Shown: in pieces, positions 54,068 through 64,000 of the stretch
How the letters are laid out: each line of letters begins with the position of its first letter
Position numbering within the stretch: the first letter of the stretch is position 1
Assembly: GCF_039724765.1 (NCBI RefSeq)
Contig: NZ_CP155729.1
Coordinates: 1,364,001 to 1,428,000, forward strand
Direction of reading: 5' to 3'
Length of the DNA: 64,000 bases
Source: Sagittula stellata E-37
GTDB lineage: Bacteria > Pseudomonadota > Alphaproteobacteria > Rhodobacterales > Rhodobacteraceae
Notes under the pieces: generated by a model
The model's database searches: none
The model's input: the letters and a program-made list of their open reading frames with translations, nothing else
Told to the model about the DNA's origin: nothing
Program-made: the position numbers and the translations under genes

Positions 54068-54964
54068 ATGGCAATTCTGATCAAGGACACCACGCGGGTC
54101 GTCGTGCAGGGTCTTTCGGGGCGCATCGGCCAGTTCCACGCGCAGGAGATGATCGAATACGGCACGAAGGTCGTCGCCGGGGTCACGCCGGGCAAGGGCG
54201 GCACCACGGTGCTGAACCGACCCGTCTTCAACACCGTCCGCGAGGCGGTGGAGCAGACCGGCGCGACCGCCTCGCTGCTGTTCGTGCCGCCGGCCTTTGC
54301 CGCCGACGCCATGATGGAGGCGGCGGAGGCGGGCATCGAGACGGCGGTCTGCGTGACCGACGGCATCCCGGCGCAGGACATGATGCGGGTGAAGCGCTTC
54401 CTTCGCCGCTTCCCGCGCGACCGCAAGATGCGGCTGATCGGGCCGAACTGCGCGGGCATCATCAGCCCGGGGCAGGGCTTCATGGGCATCATGCCGCCGC
54501 ACATCTACACGGCGGGCCGCGTGGGCATCATCGGCCGCTCGGGCACACTGGGCTACGAGGCGGCCAGCCAGATGCAGGCGCTTGGGATCGGGATTTCCTC
54601 GTCCATCGGGATCGGCGGCGATCCGATCAACGGTTCGAGTTTCCGCGATATCCTCGAACTCTTCGAGAACGACCCCGACACCGACGCCGTGATGATGATC
54701 GGCGAGATCGGCGGCCCGCAGGAAGCGGAGGCGTCGGAATACGTCCGCGATCACATGACGAAACCCGTCGCGGCCTACATCGCGGGTCTCGCCGCACCCA
54801 AGGGCCGCAAGATGGGCCATGCCGGCGCGATCATCTCGGCCTTCGGGGAGAGCGCGCAGGAGAAGGTGGACATGCTGTCCGCTGTCGGCATCACCGTCGC
54901 CCCCAACCCCTCGGCCATGGGCGAGACCGTCGCCCGGATGCTGGGCATGAAGGAAGCGGCATGA
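54068..54964 (+). CDS. mtkB: Malate-CoA ligase alpha subunit (SucD-like)
   Basis: 298 residues. The Rossmann start is TRVVVQGLSGRIGQFHAQEM, and the CoA-binding region is VTPGKGGTTVLNRPVFNTV. The phospho-carrying His is H251 in KMGHAGAIISAFGE. LIGPNCAGIISPGQGFMGIM is typical. It pairs with the beta subunit 47 bases upstream. The frame is open far upstream, but the family start and AAGGACATTCCCAG fix ATG 54068. The stop overlaps the next gene (ATGA). Confidence 0.88.
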   Translation: MAILIKDTTRVVVQGLSGRIGQFHAQEMIEYGTKVVAGVTPGKGGTTVLNRPVFNTVREAVEQTGATASLLFVPPAFAADAMMEAAEAGIETAVCVTDGIPAQDMMRVKRFLRRFPRDRKMRLIGPNCAGIISPGQGFMGIMPPHIYTAGRVGIIGRSGTLGYEAASQMQALGIGISSSIGIGGDPINGSSFRDILELFENDPDTDAVMMIGEIGGPQEAEASEYVRDHMTKPVAAYIAGLAAPKGRKMGHAGAIISAFGESAQEKVDMLSAVGITVAPNPSAMGETVARMLGMKEAA

Positions 54965-55830
54965 GCGCGTCGTCCCTGATGGAACCGGACCACGCCGCCT
55001 GGATCGGGCGCACGCAGACCGTCGAAGGGGGTGTGACGCCCAACCTCGCCGGGATGCTCGGCGCGGCGGTCGGCCACGATCTCTCCCCGGACCGCGACCT
55101 GCGGGCCGGACAGCCGCTGCCCAGTCTCTGGCACTGGGTGGCGTTCCCCGAGTTCGTCCAGATGTTCGATCTGGGCGAAGACGGGCATCCGGCGCTGGGT
55201 GGCTTCCTCCCTCCCTTGCCGTTCCGGCGCCGAATGTGGGCGGGGGGCTGCGTCGCCTTCAAGGGGCGCTTCCACGTGGGCGAGCGTCTGGCCAAAGTCT
55301 CGACCATCCGCGCCGTGACGATGAAGGAGGGGGCGACGGGCCGCATGGCCTTTGTCACCGTCGATCACGTCACCACGGGCACCGAGGGCGGCACGGTCGA
55401 GGAGGAACAGAACATCGTCTACCTCGACATCCCCAAAACCTTCCGCCCACCGAAACAGACCCCGGTGCCCGACCGGCTGGCCTATGACGAACGGGTGCCG
55501 ATGAACGAGGTCCGGCTCTTCCGTTACTCGGCGGCGACGTACAATGCGCACCGCATCCACTACGATCTGCCTTACGCGCAGCAGGTGGAGAAGTATCCAG
55601 GCTTGGTCGTGCATGGCCCGATGCAGGCCACCATGGCGATCGAGGCGGCGGAACGGCACACCGGCCGCACGCCCGCGCGGTTCAGCTACCGCGTGGTGCA
55701 CCCGATGTTCCACGACAGCGACCTGCGGCTGGTGGGCGCGCTGGACCCGGCGGGCGGCGCGATCGAGATCGGAACGGCGACCTTCGAGGACTACCTCGGG
55801 CTGAAGGCAAGGATGGAGTGGGCGGCATGA
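54961..55830 (+). CDS. meh: MaoC-family hydratase, mesaconyl-C4-CoA (3-methylfumaryl-CoA) hydratase-like
   Basis: 289 residues, the double-hot-dog length of HTD2-like hydratases. LPSLWHWVAFPEFVQM, DGHPALGGFLPPLPFRRRMW and AGGCVAFKGRFHVGERL form the first half. The second half has LFRYSAATYNAHRIHYDLPY then VEKYPGLVVHGPMQATMAIE, where the catalytic Asp-His pair of the family lies in NAHRIHYD. The pattern resembles Chloroflexus Meh, which hydrates mesaconyl-C4-CoA to citramalyl-CoA; itaconyl-CoA hydratase is a close alternative. ATGA overlaps join it to mtkB and to the following transferase. Confidence 0.8.
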   Translation: MSASSLMEPDHAAWIGRTQTVEGGVTPNLAGMLGAAVGHDLSPDRDLRAGQPLPSLWHWVAFPEFVQMFDLGEDGHPALGGFLPPLPFRRRMWAGGCVAFKGRFHVGERLAKVSTIRAVTMKEGATGRMAFVTVDHVTTGTEGGTVEEEQNIVYLDIPKTFRPPKQTPVPDRLAYDERVPMNEVRLFRYSAATYNAHRIHYDLPYAQQVEKYPGLVVHGPMQATMAIEAAERHTGRTPARFSYRVVHPMFHDSDLRLVGALDPAGGAIEIGTATFEDYLGLKARMEWAA

Positions 55831-57062
55831 GTATCCTGACAGGCATGCGCGTGGTCGAAAGCTCCGCCTTCGTGGCGGTGCCGCTGGCCGGTATGACATT
55901 GGCGCAGATGGGCGCGGACGTGATCCGCTTCGACCTGCCGACGGGCGGCATGGACGCGAAACGCTGGCCGGTGACGCGGGACGGGCAAAGCCTTTTCTGG
56001 GCCGGGATGAACAAGGGCAAACGCTCGGTCGCACTGGATGTGAAATCGCCGCGCGGACGGGAAATCGCGCAGGAAATCATCTGCGCCCCCGGGCCGGATG
56101 CGGGCCTGTTCATCACCAACCTCGCGGTCAAGGGCTGGACCGATTACGACACCCTGTCGCAGCGGCGCGGCGACCTCTGCATGGTGCAGCTGCGCGGCGA
56201 CCGGCACGGCCGCCCGGCGGTGGACTACACGGTGAACCCGCAGTTGGGTTTCCCGATGGCCACGGGGGGGAAGGGCTCGGCCGACCCGGTCTGCCACGTC
56301 CTGCCGGCCTGGGACTGCATCGCCGGCAACATGGTGGTCAGCGGGCTTCTGGCCGCGGAACGCCACCGGCTGCGCACTCGTCAGGGGCAGTTAGCCGATC
56401 TGACCCTGAAGGACGCGGCCAGCGCGATGCTCGGCAACCTCGGGATCATCGGCGAGGTGCAGGTCAACGGCGAGACCCGCGAGAAACACGGCAATGCGCT
56501 CTACGGGGCCTACGGTCAGGATTTTCTCTGCGCCGACGGACGGCGGGTGATGGTCATCGCCCTGACGCTGCGCCAGTGGAAGACCCTCTGCCGGGTGACC
56601 GGAACGGAGACCGACATGAACTACCTGTCGGGGGCACTGAACGCCGATCTGGACACCGAAGCCGCCCGCTGGGAACACCGCGCCGCCATCACCAAGGTGC
56701 TGACGCCCTGGTTCGCGGCACGCGGCCTCGCCGATTTCGCCGATCTCTTCGACAAGGCTGGCGTCACATGGTCGGTCTTCCGCAGCTTCGCCGAGGCCGT
56801 GGCGGAGGACCCCGACATCTCCACCGCCAACCCGATGTTCGCCGAGATCGACCAGCCCGGCGTCGGGCGGATGCTGACCCCCGGCTCGCCGTTCAGCTTC
56901 GCGGGCTACGGGCGCGACAAACCCCGTCCCGCCCCGATCCTCGGCCAGCACACCGAGGAGGTGCTCGCCGACGTGGCCCGCCTCACGGACGGAGAGATCG
57001 GTCGCCTCATCGACGATGGCGTGGCCATGCAGCCGGGCGACCGCCTGCGCATGGCCTCCTGA
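55827..57062 (+). CDS. mct: Family III CoA-transferase, mesaconyl-CoA C1-C4 CoA transferase (2-methylfumaryl-CoA isomerase)-like
   Basis: 411 residues. GMRVVESSAFVAVPLAGMTL then MGADVIRFDLPTGGMDAKRW, and LFWAGMNKGKRSVALDVKSP, followed by DYTVNPQLGFPMATGG. The catalytic Asp is D163 in VCHVLPAWDCIAGNMV, the position used by CaiB/BaiF enzymes. VESSAFVA, DxKRWPVTxDG and VNPQLG are shared with Chloroflexus Mct, which moves CoA within mesaconate intramolecularly. The alternative is an itaconate or citramalate CoA-transferase. It is the last gene of the operon. Confidence 0.82.
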   Translation: MSILTGMRVVESSAFVAVPLAGMTLAQMGADVIRFDLPTGGMDAKRWPVTRDGQSLFWAGMNKGKRSVALDVKSPRGREIAQEIICAPGPDAGLFITNLAVKGWTDYDTLSQRRGDLCMVQLRGDRHGRPAVDYTVNPQLGFPMATGGKGSADPVCHVLPAWDCIAGNMVVSGLLAAERHRLRTRQGQLADLTLKDAASAMLGNLGIIGEVQVNGETREKHGNALYGAYGQDFLCADGRRVMVIALTLRQWKTLCRVTGTETDMNYLSGALNADLDTEAARWEHRAAITKVLTPWFAARGLADFADLFDKAGVTWSVFRSFAEAVAEDPDISTANPMFAEIDQPGVGRMLTPGSPFSFAGYGRDKPRPAPILGQHTEEVLADVARLTDGEIGRLIDDGVAMQPGDRLRMAS

Positions 57063-57216
57063 CGCGCAGCGCTTCGCCGCTGAGCCCGGTGACCGGACGC
57101 GCAACCCGGACACCGGAATGGGTCCGCGCCGCCCCCCGGCGCGGACCCGGAGCGCCCTGACAACCGTTCTCTCCGAACCCACGCCCCCCTGCAATCCACC
57201 CTTTCTTCCCGGCCCG

Positions 57217-57270
57217 TCCCTTCATCTTGGCCCAAGTACCTCGGGGGTCCGGGGGCAGCGCCCCCGGCGG
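57217..57270. repeat. Short roseobacter-type intergenic repeat, copy 3, with adjoining hairpin
   Basis: CCCTTCATCTTGGCCCAAGT then ACCTCGGGGGTCC, same orientation as copy 1. It runs into a CCGGGGGCAGCGCCCCCGG hairpin. It lies in the 291-base gap between the mct and oxyR stops, which otherwise shows only G+C-rich sequence and no gene. Confidence 0.6.
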
Positions 57271-57353
57271 GTCGGAGCGCGCCAGCGGTCCGACCCCGAC
57301 CTTGCCGCCAGACCGGACAGGCCCGCAAAAGCAACCCGGCGCTTCGGATCGCG

Positions 57354-58251
57354 TCAGCGGTCCGAAGCCGCGCCGACCCGGCGGACGACCTCGGCGATGC
57401 GCGCGAACTGCCCCGCCATGGGCGAGGACTTCCGCCAGACCATGCCGATGGTGCGCGACGGCTGGGGCTCGGCGAAATGCGCGACAGAGACCTGCGCCGC
57501 GCCGGTTTCCACCGGGACGGCCATCTCTGGGATCAGCGTGACGCCGATTCCCGCGCCGACCATCTGCACCAGCGTCGTCAGCGACGAGCCGTCCAGCCCG
57601 TCGCGCGGCATGGCCGATCCCAGCTTGCAGAACGACAGCGCCTGGTCCCGGAAACAGTGGCCTTCCTCCAGCAGCAACAGGCGCATTTTCTGAAGCGCTT
57701 CGCCGTCGGGCACCGGTTTTTCCGCGTCGTGGTCGGGCCGCACGAGCACGAATGTCTCATCGAAAAGGGCCACCTCGGTCAACGCCGGTTCGGAGATCGG
57801 CAGCGCGAGGATGGCGGCGTCGATGCGGCCATCGTGCAGCTCGGCGATCAGGCGCGGGGTCAGGGTTTCGCGGACGCGCAGGTCCAGGCCGTCGAACTCG
57901 GCCGACAGGTGACCCACCAGCCGGGGCAGCAGGTAAGGCGCGATGGTCGGGATGATGCCCAGCCGCAACCGCCCGATGTGGCCGCCTTGTGCGCTGCGGG
58001 CGAGGTCGCCCAGCTCGTCCACGGAACGCAGGATCTCCGTCACCCGTTGCCGGAACGTCTCGCCGAAGCCGGTCAGACGCACGGAGCGCGGCCCGCGTTC
58101 GAACAGCGGCATGGCAAGCTCGGCCTCCAGTTCCTTGATCTGCACCGACAGGGCCGGCTGCGATATCGCGCAGCTAACGGCGGCATGGCCAAAATGCCCC
58201 TTCTGGGCGAGCGCCTCGAAATAGCGCAACTGTTTCAGGGTGATGTTCTTC

Positions 58252-58253
<2 letters not shown>
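57354..58253 (-). CDS. oxyR: Hydrogen peroxide-responsive regulator OxyR (LysR family)
   Basis: 299 residues. The winged helix is MKNITLKQLRYFEALAQKGH with SQPALSVQIKELEAEL. The redox pair is C200 and C209 in EEGHCFRDQALSFC, matching the peroxide-sensing Cys of E. coli OxyR (199/208) in position and spacing. It is divergent from katG, the classical target. An ATAA-N7-TTAT dyad overlaps its own start codon, suggesting autoregulation. Confidence 0.94.
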
Positions 58254-60670
<2,417 letters not shown>

Positions 60671-60697
60671 CGGCCTTGCACATGTGACGATGCAGGC

Positions 60698-60720
60698 GGC
60701 GCCCCCGGGGGCGCCGTTTT
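60698..60720 (+). terminator. Intrinsic terminator after katG
   Basis: GGCGCCCCCGGGGGCGCC, a perfect self-complementary stem, is followed by GTTTT, 27 bases beyond the katG stop. Confidence 0.7.
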
Positions 60721-60857
60721 GCGTTCAGGGGCTTTTTTCCGCAAGGTTGGGTTTCGCATACTTCCCCGCGCGACGGCTGCGGTGCTAGGCTGCGGCCATT
60801 GACGCGGAACGTGTGGCCTAGGGGCGCGTTCCTGACAGGATTTCGAAAGGGGCCGCC

Positions 60858-61940
60858 ATGTCCATCCGACCCTACACCATCCGGGACGGGGATACGCTTT
60901 GGGGCATCGCCGGGCGCAAGCTGGGCGACACAAGGCTTTGGGGCGACATATGGCGCATGAACATCGACGCCGAGCGCCTGCCGAACAATGCCACGCTGAT
61001 CGTCGATCCCGACGTGCTGTTCACCGGCGACACGATCTACATCCCGAAGGACGGATCGAAGCTGCCGCGCCGGGCGCCGCTGCCGATGGCGCGTAGTCTG
61101 CGCCGGTCCCTGGGTGAGCGTGGCGCCCAGCGGGAAGTGACGCCGCCGCGGTTCGAGTTCGACATGGTCAAGGTGACGGGCACTGCCTTCCACCCCGACT
61201 TCCGCATCACGCTGAGCCTCGTTGGCGCGATGGGGATGCAGGCGAAGGACCCGGTCCAATTCCTCGACATGAAGCCGGCCACTTACGAGATCGCTCAGGC
61301 GACCGCGAAGCGCATGATCCTGTCGCGTCTCTTCAACGCCATCATGGCCGATTATCGGTCCGAGGAGGCGATGGTTACCTTGAGCTTCGGAAACACGTTC
61401 CGCACGGCAGGTGGCCTGACGGCGCGGCTGAAGGTCAACCCGGTGACCCGTGTCCGCACCGGCCAGGTCGACTTGCCGACGCACGAAATCCGCATGTACG
61501 GGCACAGGTTCGATCCGTTGCTGTCGATGAAGATCGAGATCCAGCACCGTGGGCAATCGGAAGAGGACGCCTCTGAGGGTATACAGCTGATACAGGTGGC
61601 CATGCCGATCACCGATTCCGGCGTCGATGTGTTCATCACGTCCGACCCGGCGATGGGAGAAAAGCTGCCGAGCTACGCGCTGGCGAGCCGGATGCTGACA
61701 CGCGGCGCACAGGGCGCCAAGATCCTCATGTCGGGGAGCCGCGACGTCGTCACCGGCGGCGTGCGGACCGGCGGGCACTCGGGCAAGAAGGGCGGCGCGG
61801 GACGCGCGGCGGTCAGCGGCGCCGAGGCGGTGGTCGCCGAATCGGGGGGCAACAAGCGTATCCTGCTGCCACGCCGCGCGCCGAAGACGGGCCATGGCGC
61901 AGCCACGGATCTCGTCCGGGCGGCGGGCGCCCGGAACTGA
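60858..61940 (+). CDS. LysM-domain protein with an uncharacterised second domain
   Basis: 360 residues with no signal peptide. The N-terminal LysM-like module is PYTIRDGDTLWGIAGRKLGD, followed by WRMN and VLFTGDTIYIP (residues about 5-65). Residues about 95-235 form a beta-rich domain (FDMVKVTGTAFHPDF, RITLSLVGAMGMQAKDPVQF, MVTLSFGNTFRTAGG) that I do not recognise. The tail is Gly/Lys/Arg-rich. LysM without an export signal occurs in phage-tail-like assembly proteins as well as in cell-wall proteins, so the location is unclear. It stands alone between katG and hupT. Confidence 0.72.
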   Translation: MSIRPYTIRDGDTLWGIAGRKLGDTRLWGDIWRMNIDAERLPNNATLIVDPDVLFTGDTIYIPKDGSKLPRRAPLPMARSLRRSLGERGAQREVTPPRFEFDMVKVTGTAFHPDFRITLSLVGAMGMQAKDPVQFLDMKPATYEIAQATAKRMILSRLFNAIMADYRSEEAMVTLSFGNTFRTAGGLTARLKVNPVTRVRTGQVDLPTHEIRMYGHRFDPLLSMKIEIQHRGQSEEDASEGIQLIQVAMPITDSGVDVFITSDPAMGEKLPSYALASRMLTRGAQGAKILMSGSRDVVTGGVRTGGHSGKKGGAGRAAVSGAEAVVAESGGNKRILLPRRAPKTGHGAATDLVRAAGARN

Positions 61941-62014
61941 CCCGGAGGCCCGGGCGACCCTTGTCAATTGGACGTGCATTGTGCTTTGCGGTTCGGGGCG
62001 GCTAGGGTCGGGGA

Positions 62015-63385
62015 ATGGAGAACAGCGTCTCAGGCCATGGACACAGCGACCCGCCCGGAGCCGCCCCCGGCGAGATGGGGGAGGCCGCCTGGGCGGACGT
62101 GCTGCGCGCGGTCGACCGGACCTATGCCGAACTCGTCGATTACCAGGAAAAGCTTGAGAGCCGGAACGCCGAACTGAGGGCGTTGCGCGGTGTGCTCGCC
62201 TCGATCCGCGAGTCGATTGGCGACTACCTTGTCGTGACCGACCGCGACGGGCTGATCGTCGAGGTGAGCGCTTCGTTCTGCGCGATGGTGGGCGTGGCGG
62301 AGGCACAGGCCGTAGGCCGCCCCTTCCTAGACTTCCTCGAACCCGGCGCGCGCGAGGCGCTTCGCCGGGCCATCGAACAGGCGGTTCTGGATCGCAGCGT
62401 CGCGGCGGTCGAAGCGCCTCTGACCAGCAGCGACGGCCCGGAGCCGGTGGAATGGCGCGTGGCGCCCCGGCAGGAGCAACGCCGCCGGCTGGGCGCCGTT
62501 CTGACGGGGCGGCCGCTGGGCGAATTGCGCCGCGCCTATTCCGAGCTGGCGGAAGGGCACGAACGCCTGAAGCAGGCGCAGACCCTTTTGGTGCGCAACG
62601 AAAAGCTCGCCTCGCTCGGGCGGTTGCTGGCCGGGGTGGCGCACGAATTGAACAACCCGATCAGCTTCGTCTACGCGAATTCCCACGCGCTGGGGAAATA
62701 CGTCGACCGGTTCGAACAGTATTTCGAGCGGGTGCAGGCCGGGGCCCCGCGTGAGGAACTGGTGGACCTGCGCGCCAAGCTGCGGCTTGACCGCGACCTG
62801 AAAAACCTGCGTTCGGCCCTGAACGGCGCGCAGGAAGGGGCAGAGCGGGTGCGCGACATCGTGGCCGACCTGCGCCGCCTCTCGGCGGACGGGACGGGTG
62901 ACATGGTGCCCTTCGATCTTGGCGACTGCGCGCGCGTCGCGGCAAGCTGGGTGGAGCGCGGCAGCCGGTCGGACCTGAAGATCGCTTTCGAGGGCGCCTG
63001 CGACGGGCCCGCAATGGGCCGTCCCGGGCACATTCAGCAGGTGTTGATGAACCTCGTTCAGAACGCGGCGGATGCCATCGCCGGGCAGGCGGATGCAGAG
63101 ATCACCCTGCGGCTGCACAGCGACGCGCGACGCGAGATGATCGACATCCGCGACAACGGCCCCGGCGTGCCGGAGGATCTTGCGGCGGCGATCTTCGATC
63201 CGTTCTTTACGACGAAGGACGTGGGCGCGGGGACGGGTCTGGGGCTGGCGATCTCGGCCAAGATCGTCGAGGAACACGGCGGCACGCTGGAACTGCTGCC
63301 GCAGGAGGGGGGCGCTTGTTTTCGCGTTGCGCTCAGGCGCGCGGAGTCTGCAAAGGACGCCGGGAAAGGGACGGAGCGGGAATGA
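62015..63385 (+). CDS. hupT: Hydrogenase-regulating sensor histidine kinase HupT
   Basis: 456 residues, no membrane helix. A coiled-coil N-terminus leads to a PAS domain (about 60-165, IRESIGDYLVVTDRDGLIVE). The dimerisation helix carries phospho-His H210 in LLAGVAHELNNPISFVYANS, and the ATPase domain has NLVQNAADAI, DIRDNGPGVP and GTGLGLAISAKIVEEHGG. The VAHELNNPISFVYANSHAL wording matches HupT of Rhodobacter, which partners the H2 sensor HupUV and the response regulator HupR to control uptake hydrogenase. Its stop overlaps the hupU ATG (ATGA), the known hupTUV order. Confidence 0.88.
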   Translation: MENSVSGHGHSDPPGAAPGEMGEAAWADVLRAVDRTYAELVDYQEKLESRNAELRALRGVLASIRESIGDYLVVTDRDGLIVEVSASFCAMVGVAEAQAVGRPFLDFLEPGAREALRRAIEQAVLDRSVAAVEAPLTSSDGPEPVEWRVAPRQEQRRRLGAVLTGRPLGELRRAYSELAEGHERLKQAQTLLVRNEKLASLGRLLAGVAHELNNPISFVYANSHALGKYVDRFEQYFERVQAGAPREELVDLRAKLRLDRDLKNLRSALNGAQEGAERVRDIVADLRRLSADGTGDMVPFDLGDCARVAASWVERGSRSDLKIAFEGACDGPAMGRPGHIQQVLMNLVQNAADAIAGQADAEITLRLHSDARREMIDIRDNGPGVPEDLAAAIFDPFFTTKDVGAGTGLGLAISAKIVEEHGGTLELLPQEGGACFRVALRRAESAKDAGKGTERE

Positions 63386-64000
63386 ACGTACTCTGGTTGC
63401 AGACTGCCGGTTGCGGCGGATGCTCCATGTCGCTCCTGTGCGCCGAGGCGCCGGGGGTCTTCGACCTACTGGACGGGGCAGGGATCGAGATGCTGTGGCA
63501 CCCCTCGTTCTCGGAGGCGACGGGCGGAGAGGTGCGCGCCCTGCTGTCCGCTATCGAGGCGGGCGAGCAAAAGCTGGACGTGCTCTGTGTCGAAGGCTCT
63601 GTTCTGATGGGGCCGGGCGGGACCGGACGCTACCAGATGATGGCCGGCACAGGGCGGTCGATGCTGGACTGGGTGCGGGCGCTGTCGGCGATGGCCACCC
63701 ATGTTGTGGCGGTGGGCACCTGTGCGACCTACGGCGGTGTGACCTCGGCGGGCGAAAACCTGACCGACGCCGTGGGGCTGCAATACGACGGGGCGCACCG
63801 GGGTGGCGCGCTGGGGGCCGGGTTCGTCGCGAAAGGTGGCCTGCCTGTGGTCAACGTCGCGGGCTGCCCGACGCATCCCGACTGGGTGACGGAGACGCTG
63901 ATGATGCTGGCGGAGGGTGTGCTGGACACGGCCGCGCTCGATACGCTGGGGCGGCCGAAGTTCTACGCCGAAAACCTCGTCCACCACGCCTGCCCGAAGA
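63382..64000 (+). CDS. hupU: Regulatory [NiFe]-hydrogenase small subunit HupU (5' part, cut by window edge)
   Basis: The first 206 codons of a hydrogenase small subunit. They begin MNVLWLQTAGCGGCSMSLLC, with the C-x-G-C proximal cluster ligands, and later have VVAVGTCATYGGVTSAGEN and VNVAGCPTHPDWVTETLM, the other proximal-cluster Cys regions. There is no Tat signal before the first Cys motif, which distinguishes the cytoplasmic H2-sensing HupU/HoxB from the membrane uptake enzyme HupS. It follows hupT with a four-base overlap. The distal cluster ligands and the partner hupV would lie beyond the window. Confidence 0.88.
   Translation, partial: MNVLWLQTAGCGGCSMSLLCAEAPGVFDLLDGAGIEMLWHPSFSEATGGEVRALLSAIEAGEQKLDVLCVEGSVLMGPGGTGRYQMMAGTGRSMLDWVRALSAMATHVVAVGTCATYGGVTSAGENLTDAVGLQYDGAHRGGALGAGFVAKGGLPVVNVAGCPTHPDWVTETLMMLAEGVLDTAALDTLGRPKFYAENLVHHACPK

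Noticed and set aside
54068..54964. Succinyl-CoA synthetase (sucCD) of the TCA cycle for the ligase pair
   Set aside because: The operon with malyl-CoA lyase and serine-glyoxylate aminotransferase favours malate-CoA ligase; the TCA enzyme normally clusters with sucAB or mdh. Specificity remains inferred.

Overview
The window is high-GC DNA from an alphaproteobacterium, most likely a marine Rhodobacteraceae (roseobacter-group) strain. This rests on gene content and organisation: urtABCDE beside ure genes, a ScfR/PccR-type regulator next to a malyl-CoA lyase operon, class I lysyl-tRNA synthetase, hupTU, many ATGA stop/start overlaps, and a short intergenic repeat (core CTTCATCTTGG) of the kind seen between roseobacter genes. 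It reads as chromosomal or chromid DNA. I saw no rRNA, tRNA, CRISPR array or prophage. The only recent mobile DNA is a pair of near-identical IS elements.

Layout. (1) 1-9559: a carbohydrate ABC importer (binding protein, two unusually long permeases, ATPase), three Gfo/Idh/MocA oxidoreductases and an alpha/beta-hydrolase form one plus-strand operon. A sugar isomerase/epimerase-like gene is divergent and cut by the window edge. (2) 9570-11024: a soluble globin-coupled chemoreceptor. (3) 11149-25675: a nitrogen-scavenging block. The urea importer urtABCDE is on the minus strand, and the divergent urease operon reads ureD-A-x-B-x-x-x-C-x-E-F-G, where x marks five non-canonical genes. A 29-codon ORF with a very strong ribosome-binding site lies beyond ureG. 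(4) 25760-29948: a FucU/RbsD-like gene, two tandem cold-shock genes sharing a structured 5' leader, and a DUF4145-type gene broken by two copies of one 841-bp IS5-family element. (5) 29949-44254: housekeeping and envelope genes: ettA, a Cache/HAMP chemoreceptor, nadD, dacB, an L,D-transpeptidase, a TerB-like gene, lysK, a DUF4864-like gene, a large beta-helix protein and a class-3 lipase. (6) 44310-48713: an ALDH7-type aldehyde dehydrogenase and a DAO-type amine oxidase, probably lysine/pipecolate catabolism. They carry an aminotransferase remnant at the operon head and a divergent LysR regulator. (7) 48922-57062: a ScfR-type regulator divergent from an operon for serine-glyoxylate aminotransferase, malyl-CoA lyase, malate-CoA ligase, a mesaconyl-C4-CoA hydratase-like MaoC protein and a mesaconyl-CoA C1-C4 transferase-like protein. 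(8) 57354-64000: oxyR/katG divergent pair, a LysM protein, and hupT followed by the 5' part of hupU (H2-sensing hydrogenase).

The most interesting system is region 7. It holds the acetyl-CoA/pyruvate-forming half of the second cycle of the 3-hydroxypropionate bicycle, combined with a serine-cycle-like aminotransferase and malate activation. This suggests a route that co-assimilates glyoxylate and propionyl-CoA, or mesaconate/citramalate, under control of an acyl-CoA-responsive regulator. A TTTTACA/TGTAAAA inverted repeat lies in the shared promoter. The extended urease operon and the doubly interrupted, exactly reconstructible DUF4145-type gene are the other main points.
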